This document shows positions 11,201-17,525 of a stretch of DNA of 52,215 nt, one piece after another (position 1 is the stretch's first letter; every line of letters begins with the position of its first letter). The DNA is taken from NCBI GenBank assembly GCA_017940265.1, contig JAGAYY010000037.1, positions 1 through 52,215 on the forward strand, in the 5' to 3' direction. The position numbers and the translations under genes were made by a program. Source of the stretch: Bacilli bacterium. GTDB lineage: Bacteria; Bacillota_I; Bacilli_A; RFN20; CAG-826. The notes under the pieces are model-generated. The model was not told the DNA's origin, ran no database searches, and saw only the letters and a list, made by a program, of their open reading frames with translations.

Positions 11201-11494
11201 AACTGGAATGTAGTACACCATTGTTTCTACACCCTCATTAAGTTGTCTAATATATAAGGAACCATGGATAAATCTTGATAGGTCAAATCCTTCAACAAAT
11301 TTACAAACTGGATCCAAAGTGACAAACGCAATAATTATAAGAGTGAGCATGAAAACCATATTATGGGTGGATTTCCATACACCACGTCTAAAGCCTCTCA
11401 ATGCCGAAAGAAGAGTGCCACCGATAAAGACTAGGAAAAGCACTACTAGAGCAATATTGAAGTAAGCGGTAATTTGTTGAACATTTATTTGCAT
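5207..11494 (-). CDS. Giant CvpA-like membrane protein (2095 aa)
   Basis: The first ~205 residues form a CvpA-like membrane domain: TM about 12-32, 44-60, a long hydrophobic segment about 129-165, and about 182-205, with 'ALRGFRRGVWKS' between the first two as in CvpA. The remaining ~1890 residues are soluble, rich in Asn/Asp/Ser and helical, and probably face outward. A module of the form 'S.LL...LP.hI....' recurs many times (for example at about 323-340 and 427-443, and in SSLIYSAIVPIV, SSLLYDCLPNSI, SDILADALPKFI). No enzymatic motif, LPXTG or cell-wall domain is visible. The ATG has no Shine-Dalgarno (the mirror sequence ctccct precedes it). It is first of the six-gene run and divergent from the CPBP gene. 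Function unknown; a surface or envelope scaffold is an inference. Confidence 0.9.
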   Translation of the reverse strand: MQINVQQITAYFNIALVVLFLVFIGGTLLSALRGFRRGVWKSTHNMVFMLTLIIIAFVTLDPVCKFVEGFDLSRFIHGSLYIRQLNEGVETMVYYIPVTNVKETAAEFVKGLYFIYDVSASSTSLTNFAFAIAESAIKIVLFIVDIILILIFGNLFSFITWYAIGQHLIPKFVRTTVKVRWLGAIETAVTFVVTTALFFTPLTSLVNTLNQSYQKNKPNSDNEIVMNVGNFVDAYNNSLFAKILFNWTADENGMTFDTKFFSTFTTGISEDVSISLLKEFSNASSVLVNALTGISQSESGQVSYDYTKLITKEIIDSTFSSLTKSELLTNILPLAVDIVLNSKMLEGYIPTRLLDLSDVEWKNELSNVQEMIDALFDSGVMDSVMVADETGHRQFRSFAGQDIVDFIDEIINKPNFDEVLNVFKTLDNSKLLARVVPALVTYFKSVNDTDEMERYLPLSWDEICELKWGYECYVLFDFLHKTATIDRDFLKAVLIKAGTYIPAEGQEVKKLEQIISEHADDFCDLIVGKMNTAGELIDVDSSGRTVVFKNGKRLEGKNYCLFDMMLFEKSLPRILGQLFDLPMMDQFDGKISNEDISDFGKAVQKLNIGKVLVNYKKEFRSVLDVVATLGKDVELVEAFSAPNGLNSLMAEENKVFTIEKTHINCLQQAIAKMSKSSLIYSAIVPIVKSFIADPSVADSLNDFGINTDVIVSAISKDMKKDEQNRSFFGDLSTLLDSWDDLGRIYSVVESGNSDNLMEQFKDETLVDSFVNILSALFTNPIINPEPEPGDWYEKNENLYGILGFVFNMTSSIGLTVTRERMREVETYHSWTGDNGEFQAVGNIIKYIAAHDVLKAADMFSNGLSRSSLTNLKEEGEGKVGLPKLFELVNESYIFKTSLGPFLDNMFGDALSGFLIDTGTNVSFSNILDWAEEGQNIADLLGSLINLTPADDSEAKDFLTNFDISTLHDIVELNHMLHALSHSGIYTYVDENGINHYQFGAWFYQKISDAMVKFTVNTNEYDLLADPKSGENASWSWKDSWGIKPGNPNADPYFDEYTAKYNPDGTQVDTHMIAYRDFVYLNGKPNTDESVPTDWCDYTNFIAKQTAFLSAHEADLTGSYAVNDWNAYFASDDFIADYNDVFEVDEISRVCKFLCYALRVMEKRSSGPDAGTQIALNKLPIPVLDGLLTSINDTSCLRICLYNFYRVAEENLLTGYSAFNTASSYNVYIVDGERPIMDFTNGRPNRQAEIDKLMSFYRVIDEANTNGVIVGSDFDYSKMNQGDFLNKMKEAIINFNSSYVFHRSGSGKVNSLTTFQGLFNSMLSQSSVKDVIYLGEKSPKDANATNYTTKESKIEYLVTSTFLTDKQINDGAYNFDEQRNKQVNEINTLMDCVDSLYSLKDKDGNATTAINQADMNNNDNIDIIETLFNRLNNSSLLYDCLPNSIYNIFVENNQLNITNGGQSVEFNRVDPFYHYYFNDTVKRSSVDYTARYLSTDISSIISLLTDYQEFNNQLDGKEMSDPTVLKTLTGTGGALKSVLYDMHDSNLFHTPARNIDGASYYTNKFDNGYTLLEELVSKICSFVKLDDFAYDNTYELDVSTYGSASAKLTARIKEITKADDTGISTNVYHTAQGSAWYQEIDSIMNLANTAADMGNGSSLDVSSFELDKLSPTQIKNMLTAVNSSDILADALPKFIKDGFASINLGTLTSYNDVNYAYYRLGQVVYGGADASSPEGSEIDNIYQVMNILYNESTETYQTNMNNMTDFAKGVDGEAKVTGLLKFIYKSHIFNTSQSGTYKQYNVVEGHNVSAQGIMLYNSLGTDLSAYIARDADKLTASKSALDKISTLSTIVHMENYFDSENDITYQIEAKGLKTLVDLTDGQINASTFSDNNVNTIKSKKGLILGIVESAYNATNETDPSLYKRSAITSEFISGLFNNILENQYTKLDSKPTYQYVTFSFGNDDASSLTLDDYSELNIIERNGLEGMLDALDYIGSTATPSSMQANREQIRIKFAMMGEEPGKNAHMAQALYLTEAHQYLMALRSPLITNAGEMFVPVDETSKDPNVSNNIYSNTFCFKEYGERIANFLDGATIVI

Positions 11495-11510
11495 AGGGAG
11501 AATACTTTCG

Positions 11511-11528
11511 ATAACTTAAAAAAGTTAT
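11511..11528. promoter_or_regulatory. Inverted repeat between divergent genes
   Basis: ATAACTT (11511-11517) and AAGTTAT (11522-11528) form a perfect 7-base inverted repeat around AAAA, midway between the divergent starts at 11494 and 11584. It abuts the extended -10 below. It could be a repressor site or chance in AT-rich DNA. Confidence 0.25.
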
Positions 11529-11560
11529 TGCTATAATTACGTCTGCTTTTAGTGTATAAT
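11529..11560 (+). promoter_or_regulatory. Candidate promoter(s) for the CPBP-TraX-trx genes
   Basis: Two -10-like boxes lie ahead of the 11584 gene: an extended -10 TGCTATAAT at 11529-11537 and TATAAT at 11555-11560. Neither has a convincing -35 at 17 bases. The same TTGCTATAAT string precedes rdgB at 15844-15853. Confidence 0.4.
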
Positions 11561-11583
11561 TTTTTCATTAGGAATGAAAGCAA

Positions 11584-12393
11584 ATGTTATTTAAAGATAT
11601 TAAATGCCCTAATTGTGAGACTTATCACGATCCGACACTTCAGAAGTGTCCAGAGTGCCATAACAGTAATGAATTATATAAGCTCAATAGAGTCCCAAAA
11701 AGAGCCGTATTTTTGCACCCAATTTGCCAAATAGCGATGTTTATTATCGGTTTTGCTTATGCCGGCATGCTCTTTACTCAATTCTTTTATGCATTTTTTA
11801 TTAGAATGATTGATTCCTCTGATGCACAATTTAAGAGCACACTTTTATTTACTCTTACTTATGTCACGATGCTCATCGCTTTATTAGCGGTTCCTCTTTT
11901 CAGTCGAAGAAAGTTATTCCTTAGCAAATTCAATAACGGTATCGACTACATTTATGGTCTTGCTTTTGCGATCACTCTTATGGCCGCAGGTGTCTTGATT
12001 AACGCTTTAACTTCTATTTGGCATACACCCGCTGATAATATTAATCAACAAGGTGTTGAATCCATAGCAAAAAGTTATCCTCTAATTGGCATTTTTATCA
12101 TGGGTATTGTCGGCCCTATTTGTGAAGAGTTAACATACCGTGTTGGTCTATATTCATTTTTAAGAAGAATTAATAAGTATTTAGCCCTTATTCTTACCAT
12201 GGTTATCTTTGCGATGATTCACTTCACTTTTGACGCTGAAAACATCGTTGAAGAGTTATGGTCTTTGCCAAGTTATTTGGTATCAGGTTTGTTATTAACA
12301 CTAGCCTATGAACTACGTGGTCCAGCTTGTTCAATAACCGCTCATGCGTGCTATAACTTAATTGCGATAATCATGATTATGGTGGCTAGATAA
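11584..12393 (+). CDS. Zinc-ribbon CPBP-family intramembrane metalloprotease
   Basis: A multi-pass membrane protein of 269 aa. Residues 8-25 form a small zinc ribbon (CPNC...CPEC; C8, C11, C22, C25). The C-terminal half is a CPBP/Rce1-type domain with its three motifs: EELTYR at 181-186, FAMIH at 209-213 and HACYN at 254-258, supplying the Glu, His and Asn/His of the presumed metal site. About seven hydrophobic segments are visible. Family members act as prenyl-protein-type proteases or in bacteriocin self-protection; the substrate here is unknown. The stop codon overlaps the next ATG by one base (TAATG), so it is coupled with the TraX-like gene. Confidence 0.85.
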   Translation: MLFKDIKCPNCETYHDPTLQKCPECHNSNELYKLNRVPKRAVFLHPICQIAMFIIGFAYAGMLFTQFFYAFFIRMIDSSDAQFKSTLLFTLTYVTMLIALLAVPLFSRRKLFLSKFNNGIDYIYGLAFAITLMAAGVLINALTSIWHTPADNINQQGVESIAKSYPLIGIFIMGIVGPICEELTYRVGLYSFLRRINKYLALILTMVIFAMIHFTFDAENIVEELWSLPSYLVSGLLLTLAYELRGPACSITAHACYNLIAIIMIMVAR

Positions 12394-13277
12394 TGGACAA
12401 TAAGCGTGGTTTTCCTTTATTACTCAGTAGTTTTTGGCTTAAGATAATTGCCATTTTAACTATGACTGTTGATCACGTTGGCGTGATGTTTGATATCACT
12501 CCTTGCCGCTATATTGGTCGACTTGCACTACCACTTTTCTGCTTTATGGCCGCAGAAGGTGTATTACATACAAAAAACTTTAAAAAATATGCTTTAAGAT
12601 TAGGCATTATGGCTAGCGTTATTTCGCTTATTATTGTGGCCACAGAAACTATTCCGTTCTTAGCAGATCTCCATCTTGGATTACGTTATGAAGGCATTAT
12701 TTTTCTTGACCTACTTTTAGGTGTATTAGCCGTCTATTGTTTGATGAATAAAAGATGGTATATCAAGCTATTAGCAATCTTGCCTTTAGCGTATGGCATA
12801 GCCTCATTCATTGCCACCACATTTGATGATTGCGGCTGTTATGGAGAAGTCTTATGGTTCCCATATTTCTTACGCACACAATATGAGTGGTTTGGTATTG
12901 CTTTAGTTATTGGATTCTATTTAGCACATTTATTAGTGAGATTATTCTTTAAGTTCCAAAGCAATACTTCTGGTATTGATGCAGATACATATAAAGGCAC
13001 ACGTACTGAACAGATTGCTATTAATATTGTTTCCGCGCTTATTTTAGCAGCTTTGACTCTTCTTTATTACCTAGTGAACAATATTATGAGTCAATATATT
13101 TCCGTGCGTGTCATTTATAGCGTACAACTAATCTCAATTATTAGCGGAGCGTTTATTTTGCTTTATAGCGGAGCCCGCGGATATAATAAAAAATGGTTCC
13201 AGTATGGAAGTTATCTCTACTATCCATTACACTTGGCCATCATCGCTGCTATCGCGGCGATCGTATTCTCAATATAG
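12393..13277 (+). CDS. TraX-like membrane protein
   Basis: The 294-aa protein has about eight transmembrane segments. Near the start 'LKIIAILTMTVDHVG' followed by 'RYIGRLALPLFCFMAAEG' is the classical TraX family signature. TraX of the F plasmid N-acetylates pilin; chromosomal Firmicutes homologues are of unknown substrate and probably acyltransferases acting on envelope or peptide targets. Start and stop are set by one-base overlap with the CPBP gene and by a 13-base gap before thioredoxin. Confidence 0.88.
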   Translation: MDNKRGFPLLLSSFWLKIIAILTMTVDHVGVMFDITPCRYIGRLALPLFCFMAAEGVLHTKNFKKYALRLGIMASVISLIIVATETIPFLADLHLGLRYEGIIFLDLLLGVLAVYCLMNKRWYIKLLAILPLAYGIASFIATTFDDCGCYGEVLWFPYFLRTQYEWFGIALVIGFYLAHLLVRLFFKFQSNTSGIDADTYKGTRTEQIAINIVSALILAALTLLYYLVNNIMSQYISVRVIYSVQLISIISGAFILLYSGARGYNKKWFQYGSYLYYPLHLAIIAAIAAIVFSI

Positions 13278-13290
13278 GGAGGAATTAACT

Positions 13291-13593
13291 ATGTTAAAAC
13301 ATGTGAGTAGTCGTGATGAATTCTATGAATTAATCAAAGAAGGCACCGTCTTAGTGGACTTCTTTGCGACTTGGTGTGGCCCATGCAAGATGCTTTCACC
13401 AGTCTTAGAACAATTAAGTGAAGAAGTTGATACATTAATCTTAAAGGTTGATGTTGATGAAGTTGGTGCGGTAGCCGCTCAATTTGGTATCCAAGCTGTC
13501 CCAACACTTATGCTTTTTAAAAACGGTCAACGTGTTGATGTCAGAATGGGCTATCAAAACAAAAACCAATTATTAGCTTTCATTAATCAATAG
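13291..13593 (+). CDS. trxA: Thioredoxin
   Basis: A 100-aa cytoplasmic thioredoxin with the active site WCGPC and the cis-Pro segment AVPTLMLFKNG. It reduces protein disulfides. The frame is open further upstream, but the ATG at 13291 is preceded by a strong AGGGAGG, and the protein then begins directly with the first beta strand as in other thioredoxins. It follows the TraX-like gene by 13 bases. Confidence 0.95.
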   Translation: MLKHVSSRDEFYELIKEGTVLVDFFATWCGPCKMLSPVLEQLSEEVDTLILKVDVDEVGAVAAQFGIQAVPTLMLFKNGQRVDVRMGYQNKNQLLAFINQ

Positions 13594-13597
13594 TTTA

Positions 13598-13627
13598 TTG
13601 AAAAGTTAAGTGAGGATGATATATAAT
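13598..13627 (+). promoter_or_regulatory. Promoter of tRNA-Gly
   Basis: TTGAAA (13598-13603) and TATAAT (13622-13627) are spaced by 18 bases, giving a start near 13634, six bases before the mature tRNA. This is the best-formed sigma-70-type promoter in the window. Confidence 0.8.
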
Positions 13628-13639
13628 CATTCTCGCTAC

Positions 13640-13713
13640 GCAAGTGTAGTTCAGTGGTAGAACATCAGCCTTCCAAGCTGATTATGCGGGTTCGATTCCC
13701 GTCACTTGCTCCA
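13640..13713 (+). tRNA. tRNA-Gly (anticodon UCC)
   Basis: A complete cloverleaf: acceptor arms GCAAGTG/CACTTGC, D-arm GTTC/GAAC, anticodon stem TCAGC/GCTGA with loop CTTCCAA (anticodon TCC), T-arm GCGGG TTCGATT CCCGT, and an encoded CCA end. It is a single-gene unit with its own promoter and terminator. Confidence 0.97.
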
Positions 13714-13727
13714 TTTAAGAAGAACAG

Positions 13728-13757
13728 GCATTGATACATATTATCAGTGCTTTTTTT
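13728..13757 (+). terminator. Terminator of tRNA-Gly
   Basis: Nine-base arms 13728-13736 and 13742-13750 (one G-U) with a five-base loop, followed by seven T. Confidence 0.85.
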
Positions 13758-13805
13758 GTGTTTTGTTATCGCTAAATTTCTTAAAGATGAGTTATATAAG
13801 AGTGG

Positions 13806-13857
13806 ATTTAATTGGTCAGTTATGATAAAATAATAATAGAAAGATGACCAAATAAAT
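13806..13857. promoter_or_regulatory. Operator-like inverted repeat before the AlbA_2 gene
   Basis: Arms 13806-13818 and 13845-13857 (13 bases, one mismatch, 26-base spacer) end 12 bases before the ATG at 13870. The right arm contains gaccaaataaat, the same 12-mer that is tandemly repeated inside the gene at 14965-15000. This position suits an autoregulatory site, but that is inference. Confidence 0.4.
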
Positions 13858-13869
13858 TTTTAACTTATT

Positions 13870-15216
13870 ATGAAGTATTTTGAAGATAACAAGGCGGAAT
13901 TAAAAAGAGAATTAATTGATGATGTAAAGAAAGAGATAATCGCTTTTCTAAACACAAAAGGCGGAATTATATATGTAGGCGTAAATGATGATGGCACATT
14001 GTATTTGCCTTTTAAAAGTGAAAACAGAGATCAAATATCTTTAAAAATATCTTCTTGGCTTCAAGAAGCCTTTTTCCCTCTCCCATCTACACTAGTTTCT
14101 TATCGTTTCAATGAAGAAAATGTATTGGTCATTGAAGTTAAGGAAGGATTGAAGAAACCTTATTATTTACGAGAAAAGGGACCTAAGCCTAGTGGTGTAT
14201 ACAAAAGAAGCGGCACATCAATACGTAAATGTAGTGATGAAGAAATATTAAAAATGATTATGGATTCTAATCATTACGTCTATGAAATAGATGTTTCAGA
14301 CGAGCAAGACCTCACTTTCAAATACTTCGCTAAAATATGCGAAGAAAAGAATTATGAAATTAACGACCAGTTGTTTGTTAAGTTAGGTCTTAAAAACACA
14401 AAAGAACAATTCACCAACCTCGGTTTAATGATTTCAGACCAATCTCCTGTCGCGGTTAAAATTGCTGAATATGATGAGGCAATGAATTTTAAACTCAAAA
14501 AAACTATTGAAGGCTCTTTGCTTAAAGTATTGGAAGAAACTCAAGAACAAGCAGAAAGATTAAATGATGTTTCTGCAGTTATCGACAGCAAAACTTGGAA
14601 AAGAATTGAAACAATTTCTTATCCAGGAAAATCTTTAAGAGAGATAATACTTAATGCTTTTTGTCATACTGACTATTTCATTCGTTCAAATATAAAAATT
14701 GAATTCTTTAAAGACAAAGCAAAAATAACCAGTCCTGGAGGTCTTTATAAGACGACATTAGAGGACATCTTAAGAGGTGTACAAACATATCGTAACGAAA
14801 GACTTGTTCATCTTCTTGATAAACTTGGATATATAGAAAACTTCGGAACAGGCATTCCACGCACATTTGAAGCATATGAGGGAACTGGTAAAGAGCCGAC
14901 ATTCTATGATAGCGACAATTTCTTCATTGTATATTTGCCAAATCTTAACTATCAAAAAGATGCTGACCAAATAAATGACCAAATAAATGACCAAATAAAT
15001 GACCCAATAAGTGATATGGGTTTAGAAATATTAAAAATCATTCAAAACAACCCAGGAATTAGCGTTAATGGTGTTTTTAAAATCCTTAAAGAATTAAATG
15101 GAAAAGTTACTCTAGATATTATTCGAAATTCAATTAAGCGCGAACTTTATAACCTAATAGAACATCGTGGTTCAAAGAAGACCGGCGGTTATTACACTAA
15201 GACTAATGTAAAATGA
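13870..15216 (+). CDS. AlbA_2/Schlafen-type DNA-binding ATPase-like regulator (COG2865)
   Basis: The 448-aa protein has the N-terminal AlbA_2 domain ('KKEIIAFLNTKGGIIYVGV', about 20-40), then the HATPase-like C-terminal half typical of COG2865 ('REIILNAFCHTDYF', 'GIPRTFEAYEG'), and a winged-helix tail. An Asn-Asp-Gln-Ile linker (NDQINDQINDQINDP) at about 372 is encoded by tandem 12-mers. Relatives are putative transcriptional regulators or defence-associated. There is no clear Shine-Dalgarno before the ATG. It ends in ATGA overlapping a possible small peptide gene. Confidence 0.87.
   Translation: MKYFEDNKAELKRELIDDVKKEIIAFLNTKGGIIYVGVNDDGTLYLPFKSENRDQISLKISSWLQEAFFPLPSTLVSYRFNEENVLVIEVKEGLKKPYYLREKGPKPSGVYKRSGTSIRKCSDEEILKMIMDSNHYVYEIDVSDEQDLTFKYFAKICEEKNYEINDQLFVKLGLKNTKEQFTNLGLMISDQSPVAVKIAEYDEAMNFKLKKTIEGSLLKVLEETQEQAERLNDVSAVIDSKTWKRIETISYPGKSLREIILNAFCHTDYFIRSNIKIEFFKDKAKITSPGGLYKTTLEDILRGVQTYRNERLVHLLDKLGYIENFGTGIPRTFEAYEGTGKEPTFYDSDNFFIVYLPNLNYQKDADQINDQINDQINDPISDMGLEILKIIQNNPGISVNGVFKILKELNGKVTLDIIRNSIKRELYNLIEHRGSKKTGGYYTKTNVK
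14964..15011 (+). repeat. 12-bp tandem repeat inside the AlbA_2 gene
   Basis: Three perfect copies of tgaccaaataaa (14964-14999) and a fourth diverged copy (15000-15011) keep the frame and encode the NDQI linker. A further copy lies upstream of the gene at 13845-13856. Confidence 0.85.
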
Positions 15217-15296
15217 AAGCTCGTAGAATCATAGGTATAATATTTATTATTCTTTTTGTTCCTTTTTGTCTTGCCATGATAGATCCTCTTTTTTAA
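15213..15296 (+). CDS. Possible 27-aa membrane peptide
   Basis: The ATG overlaps the TGA stop of the AlbA_2 gene (ATGA). The peptide starts MKARR, then has a hydrophobic Ile/Phe/Leu-rich run of about 17 residues and ends MIDPLF. Translational coupling and the positive-inside start favour a real small membrane protein; the short length means chance cannot be excluded. Confidence 0.35.
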   Translation: MKARRIIGIIFIILFVPFCLAMIDPLF

Positions 15297-15311
15297 TAGA
15301 ATAGCAAAGAA

Positions 15312-15348
15312 AAAAGTGGATGGGGCTTTTTTACCCTTGTCCACTTTT
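15312..15348. terminator. Bidirectional terminator
   Basis: Nine-base arms aaaagtgga (15312-15320) and tccactttt (15340-15348) extend inward through wobble pairs. A- and T-runs on both sides suit termination of the plus-strand AlbA_2 unit and the minus-strand SHOCT gene. Confidence 0.75.
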
Positions 15349-15381
15349 ATACACTAACATTCCATTTTGCACTGTCTTTTT

Positions 15382-15807
15382 TTAGCTTAAGATTTTCTTT
15401 TTCGCTTGAGCGAACTCTTCATCAGTTAGAGCGCCTGATTCATGGAGTTTCGCTAATCTTTCGAGTTTGCTAAGATCATCAGCGGGTTCTTCTTTTTGTT
15501 CAACAACTTCGGTTTGAGCTTGATTATCCACTACACCATTGACTCTATCAACTGCCTCATGGATTAATTGCTTAAGAGTGTCTGCTTTATAAAGGTAGAG
15601 GTTTCTATGACTACCATTATTCATATAGACAGTCACAACCTTTTTCCTTGTATAAATAATTTTTACATCTTGAATATCTTTATAATAAATCTTGAAACCA
15701 CTGTTGGAATTTCTTAAGACCCATTCCATATATTCATCATAAAAATAAAGTCCACCATCGCCAAGGTCAGAATCACAAACCATTTTTTCGTACGGTACAT
15801 CAAACAT
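15382..15807 (-). CDS. PH-like/SHOCT domain protein
   Basis: A 141-aa cytoplasmic protein. Residues about 10-90 resemble a small bacterial PH-like fold (alternating strands, 'FKIYYKDIQDVKIIYTRKK'). After an acidic Glu-rich linker the last ~32 residues are a SHOCT domain ('LERLAKLHESGALTDEEFAQAKKKIL'-type; only its start LERLAKLHESG is quoted). SHOCT domains are oligomerisation modules without known catalysis. I use the ATG at 15807: a GTG at 15816 is also in frame but abuts the AAGGAAG ribosome site, which is correctly spaced only for the ATG. Confidence 0.85.
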   Translation of the reverse strand: MFDVPYEKMVCDSDLGDGGLYFYDEYMEWVLRNSNSGFKIYYKDIQDVKIIYTRKKVVTVYMNNGSHRNLYLYKADTLKQLIHEAVDRVNGVVDNQAQTEVVEQKEEPADDLSKLERLAKLHESGALTDEEFAQAKKKILS

Positions 15808-15844
15808 ATTTATCACTTCCTTGTATTTATTATAAATAAAATAT

Positions 15845-15853
15845 TGCTATAAT
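15845..15853 (+). promoter_or_regulatory. Extended -10 promoter of rdgB (leaderless)
   Basis: TGCTATAAT at 15845-15853 is a perfect extended -10. Its last base is six bases before the A of the rdgB ATG at 15860, which places the transcription start on the start codon. No Shine-Dalgarno exists. Confidence 0.6.
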
Positions 15854-15859
15854 ACATTC

Positions 15860-16465
15860 ATGAATTACGAAATTGTATTAGCCACCACAAATAAACACAA
15901 ATTACAAGAAGTGAGACAAATCCTCTCACCACATAAAATCGTTGTCTATGGTTTAAATGACCTAGGACTTAAAGTTGAAGACGTTGAAGAAAACGGTAAG
16001 ACCTATGCTGAAAATGCTCTTATTAAGGCTAAAGCTGTGCAAAAAGTCACATCTTTTCCTATTATCGCGGATGATTCTGGTTTAGAAATCATTCCTCTAG
16101 GTAACCGCCCAGGTATGTTCAGTGCGCGTTATGCTTCTGAAATGGGTGGACATGATAAGGCTATCGCCCAAATCTTAGAAGACTTAAAAGATAAAGATGA
16201 TAGAAGCGCACAATTCGTTTGTGACATCGTTTTACTTAACGTTGAAGATAAGCCTTTAATCTTTGAAGGTATCGCTAAAGGCAGTATCGCCACTGAAAAA
16301 ATGGGTGAAAGTGGCTTTGGCTATGATCCAATATTTATTAGTGATGAAACTAAAGAATGCTTTGGCACCATGGGCCAAGCACAAAAAAACACGGTCAGCC
16401 ACCGTGCTAAAGCTCTTAAGAAGTTATTAACTTATTTAAGAATAAACGGATTCATTCCGTTATAA
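15860..16465 (+). CDS. rdgB: XTP/dITP diphosphatase (RdgB/HAM1)
   Basis: House-cleaning nucleotide pyrophosphatase that hydrolyses dITP, XTP and related triphosphates to monophosphates. The 201-aa protein shows TNKHKLQEV (10-18), ADDSGLE (about 70), GMFSARYA, GFGYDPIF and SHRAKAL. The ATG has no Shine-Dalgarno and appears leaderless. Its last 34 bases overlap the 3' end of the convergent gene ending at 16432; both frames look intact. Confidence 0.95.
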   Translation: MNYEIVLATTNKHKLQEVRQILSPHKIVVYGLNDLGLKVEDVEENGKTYAENALIKAKAVQKVTSFPIIADDSGLEIIPLGNRPGMFSARYASEMGGHDKAIAQILEDLKDKDDRSAQFVCDIVLLNVEDKPLIFEGIAKGSIATEKMGESGFGYDPIFISDETKECFGTMGQAQKNTVSHRAKALKKLLTYLRINGFIPL

Positions 16466-17499
16466 TACTTCTTTTTAAGTGCATTCTTCCACGTGAAGTG
16501 TAGGGTAAAGAACACTAAGGCAGATAGAATTGCTAATGCCGCGGCTAAAAGGATGAATGCTTTAGCGACACTGTTAGTGATAATAAATGAGAAAACAATG
16601 CCCACAATCGCTAATGTGAATAAGAATGAAGCGGCGGGGATAGAGGCCATAAACAAACGGAACATCGGGAGCTTGTTAGGATAGATTTCATCCTTAATCT
16701 GGCTCTTTTTATTATCCTTTGGATATAGTTCAATTTTATGACGACGTAAGTCGACATTTGGATTGGAATCCTTAATGCTCACTAATGGTAAGCCATTACT
16801 ATCAAAGCCAGCGAATAGATAGGTATAACCATCCGCGGTGACATATTTATCGTTATAGGCTTCTTCATAGGCATGTATGGATACGTTAACCATACCAATG
16901 ATGTCTTTAAATTGTTCTTTGCCGTTATCGACAAAGTATTTAGCTTCTTGAGCGACAAATTCTTTGTAGTCTTTAATTTCTTTGATTCTTTGTAAATAAA
17001 GAATGACACAATCCATATCATAATAGATACCATGTGTGGTAATTCTCTTTTTGATACGTGTTTCATAACTTGCTAAAGCATCAAGTAAGAGTAATAAGAA
17101 ATGATAATATTCTTCCACTGTTTCAGCGTAGTGGCACCATTTAGGTGCTTCTTGACGATGAAGAGCTAAAGCAAATTCAATCTTGCTCTTTCTTAAAGTT
17201 GATAAATGCACCATAGAGATGATACGGCCAAAGTGTGCCACTTTGATGGTTTCATTAAGATCAATAATATGGGCAAATGTTTGATATGCTTCTAAATATT
17301 GTGTGGAGTCAAATAAGGCTTTTGAAGCATGCTTTAAATAATTAGCGATTAAAGCGTTATAGTTAGCGATAGCTTCTTTTGGAGGCATCGCGGCCATACA
17401 ATGTGGGCAATAACAAACCTCCGCATCTTTGTTAACATCAAAGATACGTAAATCTTCATCACCTTTACAATGTGTACAAAAACCCTTTTTTAACGCCAT
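16432..17499 (-). CDS. Zinc-ribbon protein with C-terminal membrane hairpin, unknown function
   Basis: Not a family I recognise. Residues 8-34 hold two CxxC pairs (CTHC and CPHC) that form a likely zinc ribbon. A helical, possibly TPR-like middle (about 45-210) follows, and two strong TM segments lie near the end (about 290-312 and 315-340), leaving a short basic tail in the cytoplasm. It follows the mtaD stop by 26 bases without a Shine-Dalgarno. The 3' end overlaps convergent rdgB by 34 bases. Confidence 0.8.
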   Translation of the reverse strand: MALKKGFCTHCKGDEDLRIFDVNKDAEVCYCPHCMAAMPPKEAIANYNALIANYLKHASKALFDSTQYLEAYQTFAHIIDLNETIKVAHFGRIISMVHLSTLRKSKIEFALALHRQEAPKWCHYAETVEEYYHFLLLLLDALASYETRIKKRITTHGIYYDMDCVILYLQRIKEIKDYKEFVAQEAKYFVDNGKEQFKDIIGMVNVSIHAYEEAYNDKYVTADGYTYLFAGFDSNGLPLVSIKDSNPNVDLRRHKIELYPKDNKKSQIKDEIYPNKLPMFRLFMASIPAASFLFTLAIVGIVFSFIITNSVAKAFILLAAALAILSALVFFTLHFTWKNALKKKYYNGMNPFILK

Positions 17500-17525
17500 A
17501 CAATTATCTTATCACAAAAATGTAT

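Noticed and set aside
11552..11734. 60-codon plus frame overlapping the CPBP gene start
   Set aside because: It overlaps the zinc ribbon of the CPBP gene in another frame and begins on the -10 region.
14964..15011. Iteron or plasmid origin from 12-bp tandem repeats
   Set aside because: The repeats are in frame inside a coding region and no replication gene is near.
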